Position numbers and translations under genes: made by a program | Shown: in pieces, positions 44,091 to 52,702 of the stretch | Layout: every line of letters starts with the position of its first letter | Position numbering within the stretch: position 1 is the first letter of the stretch | Source: Bradyrhizobium sp. U87765 SZCCT0048 | Lineage (GTDB): Bacteria > Pseudomonadota > Alphaproteobacteria > Rhizobiales > Xanthobacteraceae | Assembly (NCBI RefSeq): GCF_018131225.1 | Contig: NZ_JAFCMM010000001.1 | Location: forward strand, 992,001-1,056,000 | DNA: 64,000 nt | Direction: 5' to 3' | The notes under the pieces: generated by a model | What the model was told of the DNA's origin: nothing | Seen by the model: only the letters and a program-made list of their open reading frames with translations | Databases searched by the model: none

Positions 44091-45062
44091 ATGACAACTC
44101 ATCTCATCAAGGCCGGCCCCGACACGGTTCAGGGCGGGATCATCGACCCGCGCGCGCGGCCGATCCGGACCATCATGTCCGGCGACACCGTCGTGCTCGA
44201 CACCTGGACAATGTGGGACAACGCCGGCGGAGCCTCGCTCGACCTCGCCGGGGCGCTCGCGCTGCGCGACCGCTTCCGCGGCGAAGGCCGTGGACCCCAC
44301 ACCCTCACCGGCCCGATCGCGGTCGAGACCGCCGAGCCCGGCGACATGCTGAAGGTCGAGATCCTGCGGCTCGACGTCGCCGACCATGGCCTCAACATCA
44401 TCTTTCCCGGCAGCCAGAGCCGCGCCCTGCTCGCCGACATATTTCCGGACGCCGAGCTGCGCCACTTTCCGCTCGACCGCGCCACCATGACCACGCGCTT
44501 CGGCGACAGCATCACCATTCCGCTGCGGCCGTTCCTCGGCATCATGGGCGTGCTGCCGCCCGGCGACACGCCGCGTCACTCGGCGATTCCCGGCGTGTTC
44601 GGCGGCAACATCGACTGCTCAGACCTTGTTGCCGGCACGGTGCTGTACCTGCCGGTGTTCGTGCCCGGCGCGGGCTTCTATGCCGGCGACGCCCATGCCG
44701 TTCAGGGCAGCGGCGAGGTCGTCCAGACAGCGCTCGAGACGGCGATGACCGCGGCCGAGCTGCGCCTCACCGTGATCAAGGGCCGCACGATCAGGCGTCC
44801 ATGGGCCGAGACGCCCGACCACTTCATCACCATGGGCCTCGACGAGGACCTGCGCGAAGCCGCGCGTCAGGCGGTACTCGACATGGTGGAGCTGCTCTCC
44901 GACACCAAGGGCATGAAGCCGTCGGACGCCTACGCGCTGTGCTCGCTGCAGGCCGATCTGCTGGTGACACAGGTCGTGAACGGCACCAACGGCATCCACG
45001 CGCGCATGCCGAAAGCGATCTTCGGTGATCGTACGCCTTCCGCCACCACGACACCGGAATAA
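44091..45062 (+). CDS. acetamidase/formamidase family enzyme
   Basis: 323 residues, FmdA/AmdA fold. Key segments are GDTVVLDTWTMWDNAG, TGPIAVETAEPGDMLKVEIL, the zinc-site region HSAIPGVFGGNIDCSDLVAG, and DAHAVQGSGEVVQTALE with its Asp-His and Glu. Such enzymes hydrolyse short amides to the acid and ammonia. The open frame runs upstream over the LigA gene; the ATG at 44091 is the natural start although its ribosome site is weak. In this operon the amide may come from ring cleavage of a nitrogen-bearing aromatic (inference). Confidence 0.87.
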   Translation: MTTHLIKAGPDTVQGGIIDPRARPIRTIMSGDTVVLDTWTMWDNAGGASLDLAGALALRDRFRGEGRGPHTLTGPIAVETAEPGDMLKVEILRLDVADHGLNIIFPGSQSRALLADIFPDAELRHFPLDRATMTTRFGDSITIPLRPFLGIMGVLPPGDTPRHSAIPGVFGGNIDCSDLVAGTVLYLPVFVPGAGFYAGDAHAVQGSGEVVQTALETAMTAAELRLTVIKGRTIRRPWAETPDHFITMGLDEDLREAARQAVLDMVELLSDTKGMKPSDAYALCSLQADLLVTQVVNGTNGIHARMPKAIFGDRTPSATTTPE

Positions 45063-45067
45063 CGACC

Positions 45068-46009
45068 ATGGCGATCGACCCGCAACTCGCCCCGTTCATC
45101 GCCCGCCTCGAGGAGGCCTGGCCCGAACCGCCGCTGTCTTTGCCGGTCGATGTCTGGCGCGAACGGATCGAGCGCCTGTCGGCGGCTGCTCGCGTTCCCT
45201 ACCCGGACAACCTCGCTGTCGAGACGCGGACCATCGACGGACCGCGCCCTGTTCGCATTCGCATCTACCGGCCCCGCGCCAGCTCGCCGTTGCCGGCGCT
45301 GATCTACATGCATGGCGGCGGCTGGGTGGTGGGCAGCATCGACAGCCACGACGCCATCACCGCGGCGCTAGCGATGGATACGCCATGCGTCGTCATCAGC
45401 ATCGACTACACCCGCGCCCCCGAACATCCCTTCCCCGCCGCCGTCGACGATTGCCGGGCCGTGGTTGCCTGGACGTTCGACCATGCGGCCGAGCTCGGCA
45501 TCGCCGCGGATGCGATCGCCGTCGGCGGCGATTCCGCCGGCGGCAATCTCGCCGCAGCGATGACGCTGGCGTTTCGCGGCAGCAGCCGGCGCATCCGCGG
45601 CCAGCTTCTGCTGTATCCCTGCGTCGACGTCGACTTCTCCCGCGCGTCTTATGCCAGCGAGGCGCACGCGCCCTACCTCAAGGCCGCCGAGATGATCTGG
45701 TTCTGGCGCCAGTATTGTCCGGACGAAGGCCAGCGCGCATCGCCGCTGGCGGTGCCGATGACCGAGCCGAACCTCGCCGGACTGCCGGATGCCTTCATCG
45801 TGGTCGCCGAGCACGATCCGCTGCGCGACGAAGGACAAGCCTATGCCGAGCGGCTGCGCGCCGCAGGAGTCCCGGTGCTGTTTCGACCGGGACGCGGCCT
45901 TATTCACGGCTTCCTGCGCGCGCGCACCTTCAGCGCCGCGGCCGAGGCCGAGCATCAGGCCATGACCAGTTGGCTCCGCTCGCTGCCTGATCGGCCCGGG
46001 CCCGGCTGA
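45068..46009 (+). CDS. alpha/beta hydrolase, hormone-sensitive-lipase type
   Basis: 313 residues. The oxyanion motif is HGGGW (82-86), the nucleophile Ser156 lies in GGDSAGGN, the acid in EHDPLRDEG, and the base His in LIHGFLRA. The family hydrolyses short esters, lactones or amides in the cytoplasm. It starts five bases after the amidase stop, so both are made from one transcript and probably act on the same pathway. Confidence 0.9.
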   Translation: MAIDPQLAPFIARLEEAWPEPPLSLPVDVWRERIERLSAAARVPYPDNLAVETRTIDGPRPVRIRIYRPRASSPLPALIYMHGGGWVVGSIDSHDAITAALAMDTPCVVISIDYTRAPEHPFPAAVDDCRAVVAWTFDHAAELGIAADAIAVGGDSAGGNLAAAMTLAFRGSSRRIRGQLLLYPCVDVDFSRASYASEAHAPYLKAAEMIWFWRQYCPDEGQRASPLAVPMTEPNLAGLPDAFIVVAEHDPLRDEGQAYAERLRAAGVPVLFRPGRGLIHGFLRARTFSAAAEAEHQAMTSWLRSLPDRPGPG

Positions 46010-46046
46010 CGCTCAAGCATCACAACGATAACAGGGGGAGACCATC

Positions 46047-47114
46047 ATGACGACACCACATCGCCGGCCCGCACGTGCGAAAATGCCGCCGCGCAAACGC
46101 ATCCTTGCCGCCGGCGTCATCGCCGGCCTCGCCGCCCTGGCGGTAGTGCCCGCCATGGCCCAGGACAAGACGATCAACCTCAAGATCTCGCTGTGGGCGC
46201 CGCCGGCGCATCCGCTGACGCCGGCGACCCAGGCCTGGGCTGCCGATATCGAGAAGGCCTCCGGCGGCACCATCAAGACCACGGTGTTTCCGTCCGAACA
46301 GCTCGGCAAGGCGTTCGATCACTACGACATGGCGCGCGACGGCATCGCCGACGTGACCTATGTGAATCCGGGCTATCAGCCGGGACGATTTCCGATCATC
46401 GCCGCAGGCCAGCTGCCGTTCCAGTTCGGCGATGCCAAGAAGGGCACGCTGGCGCTCGACGAATGGTATCGCAAGCATGCGCCCACGGAGATGAAGGACA
46501 CCAAGTTCTGCTTCGCCTTCATCCATGATCCCGGCACGCTGCACGGCAAGAAGAAGATCGTCGTGCCGGAGGATTTGAAAGGCGTGAAGGTGCGTCCGGC
46601 GCAGAGCACCATCGCCGAGATGGTGAAGCTGCTGGGCGGCACCAACGTGCAGGCCTCCGCTCCGGAATCGCGTGACGCCCTCGAACGCGGCGTCGCCGAC
46701 GAGATCGCCTTTCCGTGGGGATCGATCTTCCTCTACGGCATTGACAAAGTGGTCAAGTATCACCTCGACGCCCCGCTCTACTCCACGGTGTTCACCTACA
46801 GCATGAACCTGAACACCTACAACGCGATGTCGCCGGCCCAGAAGAAGGTGATGGACGATCACTGCACCTCGGAATGGGCCGCGAAGCTATCCGGACCGTG
46901 GAACGACTTCGAGGCCGCGGGCCGCGCCAAGGCGAAGGCTCTGCCGGGACACGAGGTCTATTCCCTCACCGCCGAACAGCTGTCGCAATGGAAGACGACG
47001 CTCGAACCGTTGCGCGCGAGCTGGGCCGACGCGGTGAAGAAAGCCGGCGGCAACCCCGACGAGATCGCCGCGGAGCTTCAGGCGGCCATCGCCCGGCACG
47101 GCGCCGGCATCTAG
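46047..47114 (+). CDS. TRAP transporter DctP-type binding protein, orphan
   Basis: 355 residues. A signal peptide (RILAAGVIAGLAALAVVPAM, cleavage after AMAQ) precedes a DctP-family domain: LWAPPAHPLTPATQAWA, YVNPGYQPGRFPII, VPEDLKGVKVRPAQSTIAEM with the conserved Arg that holds a carboxylate, and WGSIFLYGIDKVVKYHLDAP. GGGGGAG stands seven bases before the ATG. The DctQ and DctM membrane proteins are not in the vicinity, so it must work with a distant set or act as a sensor. The ligand is probably an acid linked to the preceding catabolic genes. Confidence 0.9.
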   Translation: MTTPHRRPARAKMPPRKRILAAGVIAGLAALAVVPAMAQDKTINLKISLWAPPAHPLTPATQAWAADIEKASGGTIKTTVFPSEQLGKAFDHYDMARDGIADVTYVNPGYQPGRFPIIAAGQLPFQFGDAKKGTLALDEWYRKHAPTEMKDTKFCFAFIHDPGTLHGKKKIVVPEDLKGVKVRPAQSTIAEMVKLLGGTNVQASAPESRDALERGVADEIAFPWGSIFLYGIDKVVKYHLDAPLYSTVFTYSMNLNTYNAMSPAQKKVMDDHCTSEWAAKLSGPWNDFEAAGRAKAKALPGHEVYSLTAEQLSQWKTTLEPLRASWADAVKKAGGNPDEIAAELQAAIARHGAGI

Positions 47115-47126
47115 CAGCCATCATCT

Positions 47127-47154
47127 GCAGCGTCGGCCGGACGGCCGGCGCTGC
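47127..47154. terminator. terminator hairpin between convergent genes
   Basis: GCAGCGTCGGCC-GGAC-GGCCGGCGCTGC forms a 12-bp stem with one T-G pair and a 4-base loop; CTCCTTCTATT follows on the plus strand. It ends the dioxygenase-TRAP operon. Confidence 0.65.
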
Positions 47155-47237
47155 CTCCTTCTATTCGATATGGCCCAGCGCAACGGCCACGGCACTGGCC
47201 GCGTGAACAACGGCCTGCATGCCCGTCACCGGACTTT

Positions 47238-48038
47238 TCATGCTGCAGAGAAGTAGCGTTCCGCAGGCACCGCGCGCGACAGGTTGGGCCGCAGGATATC
47301 GCGTGCCGCCTCGAAGCGCTGCCAGTCGGCGGCGTCCGGCAGCGACGGAATGGTGACGACCTCGCCGAGCTCAAGTCCCGCAAGCGCGGCGTCGACCATG
47401 GCGGTCGCCGGCATCACGATCTCGCCCGGCAGATGCTCGACAGGCGTGCCGGCAATGCCCCAGAAGTCCGTCGCGGTCGCGCCAGGCAGCACCGCCTGCA
47501 CGCGGACACCCTTGTCTGCGAGTTCATACTGCAGCGATCGCGTGAACGCCAGAACGAATGCCTTGCTGCCGCCGTAGACGCCGTTCAACAGCTCCGGCGC
47601 GATGGCCACGATCGAGGCGATGTTGACGATGGTGCCGCGGCCGCGCGTCACGAAAGCCGGCGCAACTGCGTAGGCAAGCCGGGTCGGCGCAACCACGTTG
47701 AGTGCGATCATCGCCTGCATGGCGTCGATATCGCTGCCGAGCAGCGGCGCAGTGGCACCAACACCGGCGTTGTTGACGAGCATGGTGATGCTGGCATCGG
47801 TGCTCAGCACCTGCTCGATCCGCCGCAGCTGGGCCGGATCGGCAAGATCGGCCTGAACCACCTCGACCGAGCGGCCGGTGGTGTCGCTGATGGTCCGCGC
47901 CAGGTCGCGCAGCTTGTCGGCGCTGCGCGCCACCAGAATGAGGTCATAGCCCTGCTTCGCCAGCCGGTCGGCGTACAGCGCGCCGATGCCAGACGAGGCG
48001 CCGGTCACCAGCGCCGTTCCCTTGTGTGCCTGTGTCAT
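47238..48038 (-). CDS. short-chain dehydrogenase/reductase
   Basis: 266 residues, classical SDR. Cofactor motif TGASSGIG (13-20), LVNNAGVG, active-site Ser in VNIASIVAI, and Tyr/Lys in YGGSKAF. VLPGATATDFWGIAG is the usual after-site loop. Substrate unknown. The gene is divergent from a GlxA-type regulator 123 bases away, which probably controls it. Confidence 0.9.
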   Translation of the reverse strand: MTQAHKGTALVTGASSGIGALYADRLAKQGYDLILVARSADKLRDLARTISDTTGRSVEVVQADLADPAQLRRIEQVLSTDASITMLVNNAGVGATAPLLGSDIDAMQAMIALNVVAPTRLAYAVAPAFVTRGRGTIVNIASIVAIAPELLNGVYGGSKAFVLAFTRSLQYELADKGVRVQAVLPGATATDFWGIAGTPVEHLPGEIVMPATAMVDAALAGLELGEVVTIPSLPDAADWQRFEAARDILRPNLSRAVPAERYFSAA

Positions 48039-48161
48039 GGTTCGAACTCCGTCGTGCCCGGCGCAATCGCGGGGCGCTCCCAGAACCTAGGTCGCTGGCC
48101 TCTTGACTGAAATGTCATAGATGCCACCTTTTCAGCCATGTCCAACCTGGAGGGACCCGCC

Positions 48162-49100
48162 ATGCTGCGGATTGGGTTTGTGCTGACGCCGGGCTTCCAG
48201 CTGATGAGCCTTGCCGCCGCGTCGGCGTTCGAGTTCGCCAACCTGGCTTCCGGGGAGAACCTCTACGCCATTGAGATCCTGTCGGAATCCGGCGGCCTCC
48301 TGGCCAACTCGCTGGGCATTCCGATCGTGACGCGGCCGCTTGGCACTCCCGATCAGGACACCCTGATCTTCGGCACCGGTCTCGATCTCGCCGAGCCGCC
48401 GCCGGCCGTGGTCGCCTTCGCCCGCGACGCCCTCTCATCGGTCCGTCGTGTGGCCTCGATCTGTGTCGGCGCCTTCGTGCTCGCCGAAGCCGGCGTTCTC
48501 GACGGCCGGCGTGCCACTACGCACTGGCTGGCGGCGCGCGAACTCAAGGCCCGCTATCCCGCGGTGCGCGTGGAGGAGGACCGCATCTTCATCATCGATG
48601 GGCCGGTGTGGACTTCCGCGGGGATGAGCGCGGGCGTCGACCTGGCGCTCGGCATGATCGAGAAGGATTTTGGAGCAGATCTCGCCCGCGCGGTCGCTCA
48701 GCGGCTCGTGCTCTATCAGCGGCGCGGCGGCGGCCAGTCGCAGCACTCGGCGCTGCTGGCGCTCTCCCCGAAATCCGACCGCATCCAGAACGCCCTGCTC
48801 TATGCCCGCAGCAATCTGCGATCGGCGCTGTCGGTGGACGAGCTCGCGGAAGCCGCGCATCTCAGCCCGCGCCAGTTCAGCCGCGCCTTCCGGGCGGAGA
48901 CCGGCCAGACCCCGGCAAAGGCCGTGGAGAACCTGCGTCTCGAGGCGGCACGCCTGATGATGGAGCAGAGTCGCCATCCGATCGACGTGGTTGCCACCGA
49001 AACCGGCTTCGCCGATCGCGAACGCATGCGGCGGGCTTTCGTCCGCGCCTTCGGACAGCCGCCCCAGGCGATCCGGCGCAACGCCCGGACCGCGACCTGA
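48162..49100 (+). CDS. GlxA-type AraC regulator with DJ-1/PfpI domain
   Basis: 312 residues. An N-terminal DJ-1/PfpI-like domain (about 1-170) includes SICVGAFVLAEAGVLDGRRA with a Cys at the nucleophile elbow and WTSAGMSAGVDLALGMI. A double AraC helix-turn-helix follows (SVDELAEAAHLSPRQFSRAF, ETGFADRERMRRAFVRAFGQ). The ATG with GGAGGG seven bases before it is chosen over an upstream ATG at 48138 that lacks a site. GlxA-type regulators often sense small amides, amino acids or aldehydes. Confidence 0.9.
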   Translation: MLRIGFVLTPGFQLMSLAAASAFEFANLASGENLYAIEILSESGGLLANSLGIPIVTRPLGTPDQDTLIFGTGLDLAEPPPAVVAFARDALSSVRRVASICVGAFVLAEAGVLDGRRATTHWLAARELKARYPAVRVEEDRIFIIDGPVWTSAGMSAGVDLALGMIEKDFGADLARAVAQRLVLYQRRGGGQSQHSALLALSPKSDRIQNALLYARSNLRSALSVDELAEAAHLSPRQFSRAFRAETGQTPAKAVENLRLEAARLMMEQSRHPIDVVATETGFADRERMRRAFVRAFGQPPQAIRRNARTAT

Positions 49101-49260
49101 CATGAGATCGCCGGCCTGACCGCGCCGGCGGTGCGCACCCGCCGCGCCGCCTGACGCCCGTCCCTTCGTCATTTTTGCCGCGCGTTCGCAGCTTCGCTGA
49201 ACCGTGGATGACGCGCCGTGCCCGCCCCGGCGCGGCCGCCGTCACGAGCCATGCAATTAA

Positions 49261-49306
49261 ATGATGCCTATCATTCTATTGACGTCCGTGCCGCCGCACC
49301 TATTTT
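49261..49306 (+). promoter_or_regulatory. promoter candidate with palindromes before emrA
   Basis: TTGACG (49279-49284) and TATTTT (49301-49306) are 16 bases apart, a fair sigma-70-like pair about 100 bases before emrA. ATGATGCCTATCAT (49261-49274, perfect arms) lies just upstream, and TATTTTGGAAAATA overlaps the -10. No regulator adjoins. The rest of the 302-base gap (49101-49402) holds only a CGCCGGC/GCCGGCG hairpin near 49109-49130. Confidence 0.5.
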
Positions 49307-49402
49307 GGAAAATATCGAGTTTCCTAAATGCGACCGCGCTGGATCAACGCCCTCGCACAATTCGATCGAAACGCCAGAGAGTTAGCTCACCGGAGCCGAG
49401 CC

Positions 49403-50620
49403 ATGACCCAGCCATTGGAAGCCCTCGACGCCGACATGTCTGCCACCGGGAATGTTCAGGAACTGCGGCCCGCCCTTGACCGTGCGGCCACGGCCGAACC
49501 AAAGCCCCACGCAAAGGTCCCTGCCGGACGCCGGCCGCAGTTGCGCTCGCTGCTGCTGGCGGGCGCGGCGGTTGCCCTGCTTGCCGGCGGCGGCTGGTAC
49601 GGCTGGGACTACTGGACGACCGGACGATTCCTGGTCTCGACCGATGACGCTTACGTCAAGGCCGACAACACCACCGTCGCGCCCAAGATCTCCGGCTACA
49701 TCGGCGAAGTGCTGGTCGCCGACAACCAGCCGGTCAAGGCCGGACAGGTGCTGGCACGCATCGACGACCGCGACTTCCGCGTCGCCCTCGACCAGGCCCG
49801 CGCCGACGTCAGCGCAGCCGAGGCGGCGCTCGCGAGCAAGCGCGCCCAGCTCGACGTGCAGCGTTCGGTCATCACCGCGGCGCAGGCAACGCTCGACGTC
49901 GACACCGCCAACGAGACCTTCGCCAGCCAGGAAAATAAGCGCTACAGCGATCTCGCCAAGACCGGCTTCGGCAGCGTCCAGAACGCCCAGCAGGCGCAAT
50001 CGCGCGCGGCCAGCGCCGCGGCGGTGATCGCCCGTGACACCGCCAACCTCGCCTCCGCGCAGCGTCAACTCGAACTGTCGAAGGCGGAGATCGCGCAGGC
50101 TGAGGCCGCGGCCGTTCGCGCCGCCGCCATCGCCCGCCAGGCCGAGCTCAACCTCGGCTACACCGTGATCGCCGCACCGATCGAAGGGATCGTCGGCAAC
50201 CGCACCCTTCGTCCTGGACAGTTCGTCCAGGCCGGCACGCAGCTGATGTCGCTGGTGCCGGTCGCCTCAGCCTACGTCGTCGCGAACTTCAAGGAGACGC
50301 AGCTCACCGACGTCCGCGCCGGACAACGGGTGGACATCGCCGTCGACATGTTCCCGGGCCAGCGCGTGCACGGTCATGTCGACAGCCTGGCGCCGGCCAG
50401 CGGCCAGGAGTTTGCGCTTCTGCCGCCCGACAACGCCACCGGCAACTTCACCAAGGTGGTGCAGCGCATTCCCGTCAAGATCGCGCTCGACCAGGGCGCC
50501 GCCATCGAACTGCGCCCGGGCATGTCGGTGATCTCGACCATCGACACCCGTGGAAGCACCGGCAAGCCGGCAGAAGCGGCCGTTCGCACAAGCGACGCAT
50601 CATTCGAGAGCACGAGGTGA
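49403..50620 (+). CDS. emrA: EmrA-type membrane fusion protein
   Basis: 405 residues. One N-terminal span (LLLAGAAVALLAGGGWYGWDYW) anchors it; then STDDAYVKADNTTVAPKISG, a lipoyl half-motif (VADNQPVKAGQVLARIDDRD), a long coiled coil rich in Ala and Gln (about 120-220), and the second half (NRTLRPGQFVQAGTQLMSLV). It bridges an MFS pump and an outer-membrane channel. The chosen ATG gives MTQPLEALD, 25 codons inside the open frame. emrB follows four bases later; a TolC-like gene is absent here. Confidence 0.92.
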   Translation: MTQPLEALDADMSATGNVQELRPALDRAATAEPKPHAKVPAGRRPQLRSLLLAGAAVALLAGGGWYGWDYWTTGRFLVSTDDAYVKADNTTVAPKISGYIGEVLVADNQPVKAGQVLARIDDRDFRVALDQARADVSAAEAALASKRAQLDVQRSVITAAQATLDVDTANETFASQENKRYSDLAKTGFGSVQNAQQAQSRAASAAAVIARDTANLASAQRQLELSKAEIAQAEAAAVRAAAIARQAELNLGYTVIAAPIEGIVGNRTLRPGQFVQAGTQLMSLVPVASAYVVANFKETQLTDVRAGQRVDIAVDMFPGQRVHGHVDSLAPASGQEFALLPPDNATGNFTKVVQRIPVKIALDQGAAIELRPGMSVISTIDTRGSTGKPAEAAVRTSDASFESTR

Positions 50621-50624
50621 TGTC

Positions 50625-52229
50625 ATGTCCGACATGGCCCTTTCCAATGGAACGCTGACGCGCCCGGCCACCCCCGCCACCGCTCGCGCCCCTCTCACCG
50701 TGTGGATCGCCGTGATGGCCGCCATGATCGGCGCGTTCATGGCGATCCTCAACATCCAGATCACCAACGCCTCGCTCCTCGACATCGAGGGCGGCATCGG
50801 TACCGGCAGCGACAACGGCTCGTGGATCTCGACGTCCTACCTGATCGGCGAAATCGTCGTCATTCCGCTCACCGACTACCTCAGCCGGGTGTTCTCGTTC
50901 CGCAACATCATCCTTGTGCATGCGACGCTGTTCGCAGCGTTCTCTGTGGCCTGCGCGTTCGCGACCGACCTACCGACGATGATCGCGATGCGCGGCCTGC
51001 AGGGGTTCTTCGGCGGCGTGCTGATCCCGATGGCCTTTACCCTCGTGTTCACCAAGCTGCCCAAGGCACAGCAGCCGATCGGCCTTGCGATGTTCTCCCT
51101 CGCCGTGACCTTCGCGCCGGCGATCGGCCCGACCATCGGCGGCTATCTCACCGAGAACTATGGCTGGCAGACCATTTTCTTCGTCAATGTCATCCCCACC
51201 ATCATCATGGTGTCGACGCTGTATGTCACACTCGAACGTGAACCGATGCGCTTCGGCCTGCTGCGCGAAGGCGACTGGGCCGGCATCGCGACCATGGCGA
51301 TCGGCCTGTCGGCGCTGCAGGCCGTGCTCGAGGAAGGCAACAAGGACGACTGGTTCGGCTCGCCGTTCATCGTCAGGCTCGCGATCATTGCCGCCGTCAG
51401 CCTGACGCTGTTCATCATCATCGAGCTGCGTGTCGAGAAGCCGCTGCTGCAGATGCGCCTCCTCACCCGTCGCAGCTTCGGGCTCGGCACCCTCGCCGCG
51501 GTGTTCGTCGGCTTCGCGCTGTTCGGCTCGGTCTACCTGCTGCCGGCCTATCTGGGCCAGGTCCAGCGCTACAACGCCGAGCAGATCGGCGCGGTCCTGG
51601 CCTGGACCGGCCTGCCGCAGTTGATCCTGATCCCGTTCGTCCCCAAGCTGATGCAGCGCTTCGACGCTCGCTATATCGCCTTCGTCGGAACGCTGCTGTT
51701 CGCCTATAGCTCATATGCCAACACCGCGATGTCCGTCGACTATGCCGGAGACCAGCTGTGGCTGCCCAACATCATCCGCGCAGTCGGACAGGCGCTGCTG
51801 CTAGCCCCGCTCAGCGCCGTGACACTCGGCAGCGTGGCGCCGCAGGATGCCGCCGCCGCTTCAGGCATCTCGAACATGATGCGCAATCTCGGCGGCGCGA
51901 TCGGCACGGCCGTGCTCGCCACCATCGTCACCAAGCGCGAGCAGTTCCACTCCAACATCATCGGCCAGGCCGTCAACCTCAATCGCGAGGAAGTTCGCAC
52001 CCGGATCGCGCAGCTGACCGCCTACTTTCAGGCCCACGGTGTCACCGATCCGGACGCGGCGCATCACCAGGCGATCGTCGCGCTCGGCAATACAGTGAAG
52101 CGCCAGGCGCTGGTGCTCGGGTTCAGCGACACCTTCGCGGTGATCGCGTTCGTGCTGGTGCTCGCAGCCATCGCCCTGATGCTGACGGGCAAGCCGAAGA
52201 ACCCCGCCGCCGGTGGCGGAGGACACTGA
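50625..52229 (+). CDS. emrB: EmrB-type DHA2 multidrug efflux MFS transporter
   Basis: 534 residues with about fourteen spans. DHA2 features are IGAFMAILNIQITNASLLDI in span 1, GSDNGSWISTSYLIGEIVVI, the motif-A-like SRVFSFRNIILV, and GVLIPMAFTLVFTKLPKAQQ. Proton-driven export of amphiphilic compounds is expected. GAGG precedes the ATG and the gene is coupled to emrA. The C-terminus is cytoplasmic and glycine-rich. Confidence 0.93.
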   Translation: MSDMALSNGTLTRPATPATARAPLTVWIAVMAAMIGAFMAILNIQITNASLLDIEGGIGTGSDNGSWISTSYLIGEIVVIPLTDYLSRVFSFRNIILVHATLFAAFSVACAFATDLPTMIAMRGLQGFFGGVLIPMAFTLVFTKLPKAQQPIGLAMFSLAVTFAPAIGPTIGGYLTENYGWQTIFFVNVIPTIIMVSTLYVTLEREPMRFGLLREGDWAGIATMAIGLSALQAVLEEGNKDDWFGSPFIVRLAIIAAVSLTLFIIIELRVEKPLLQMRLLTRRSFGLGTLAAVFVGFALFGSVYLLPAYLGQVQRYNAEQIGAVLAWTGLPQLILIPFVPKLMQRFDARYIAFVGTLLFAYSSYANTAMSVDYAGDQLWLPNIIRAVGQALLLAPLSAVTLGSVAPQDAAAASGISNMMRNLGGAIGTAVLATIVTKREQFHSNIIGQAVNLNREEVRTRIAQLTAYFQAHGVTDPDAAHHQAIVALGNTVKRQALVLGFSDTFAVIAFVLVLAAIALMLTGKPKNPAAGGGGH

Positions 52230-52248
52230 TCCGGCAACCGCGGGACCG

Positions 52249-52265
52249 GCCGCGCGATGCGGCCG
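52249..52265. terminator. small hairpin after emrB
   Basis: GGCCGC-GCGAT-GCGGCC, a 6-bp stem between emrB and the convergent YciI-like gene. Weak, no T-run. Confidence 0.3.
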
Positions 52266-52288
52266 ATGTCGCGGTTCTCGGGACTCGT

Positions 52289-52576
52289 TCAGCCCTGCCG
52301 GCGCAGGAACGCGGTGATCGCCACCCGCTCCCAGATTCCGGCCGCGAAGAACGGGTCGGCGTGATGGAATTTTTCCACGGCGGCCCGGTCGGGGGCCTCG
52401 ACCAGGAACAGACTGCCAATCATGGTCTGGCCATCGTCGGCGACCAGCGGACCGGACATCACGATGCTGAGGCCGAACGCCGAGGTGTCAGACAGGAACG
52501 CCTTGTGAGCGTCATAATTGGCCTGCCGGACCGGCAGCGCGCCCGCGCGGTCGAGAGCATGAATGGCGAACAGCAT
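52289..52576 (-). CDS. YciI-family protein
   Basis: 95 residues, ferredoxin-like YciI fold. The start MLFAIHALDRAGALPVRQAN, an Asp/His region (ANYDAHKAFLSD) and GSLFLVEAPDRAAVEKFHHA with DPFF are family marks. GGAGA lies seven bases before the ATG; an in-frame TTG two codons upstream is less likely. TftG, a YciI-fold enzyme of 2,4,5-trichlorophenoxyacetate breakdown, acts on chlorohydroxyquinol, so the closeness of hydroxyquinol genes is suggestive. It lies after a terminator-like hairpin at the end of that operon. Function unproven. Confidence 0.85.
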   Translation of the reverse strand: MLFAIHALDRAGALPVRQANYDAHKAFLSDTSAFGLSIVMSGPLVADDGQTMIGSLFLVEAPDRAAVEKFHHADPFFAAGIWERVAITAFLRRQG

Positions 52577-52612
52577 CGGCAAGTCTCCGAAAGATCGTCG
52601 TTGAAAAGGTCG

Positions 52613-52643
52613 ATCCCGCGCGCCGACGATGGACGCGCGGGAT
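52613..52643 (-). terminator. terminator hairpin after sugar-binding protein gene
   Basis: ATCCCGCGCG and CGCGCGGGAT form a perfect 10-bp stem around 11 bases. On the minus strand CGACCTTTTC follows. It lies between the binding-protein stop and the YciI-like gene. Confidence 0.6.
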
Positions 52644-52702
52644 GTCTTGTGTGGTCGTAGCAGACACGGCCCGGCCGAGGCCGGCCATGCCCACCTGCTG
52701 AA

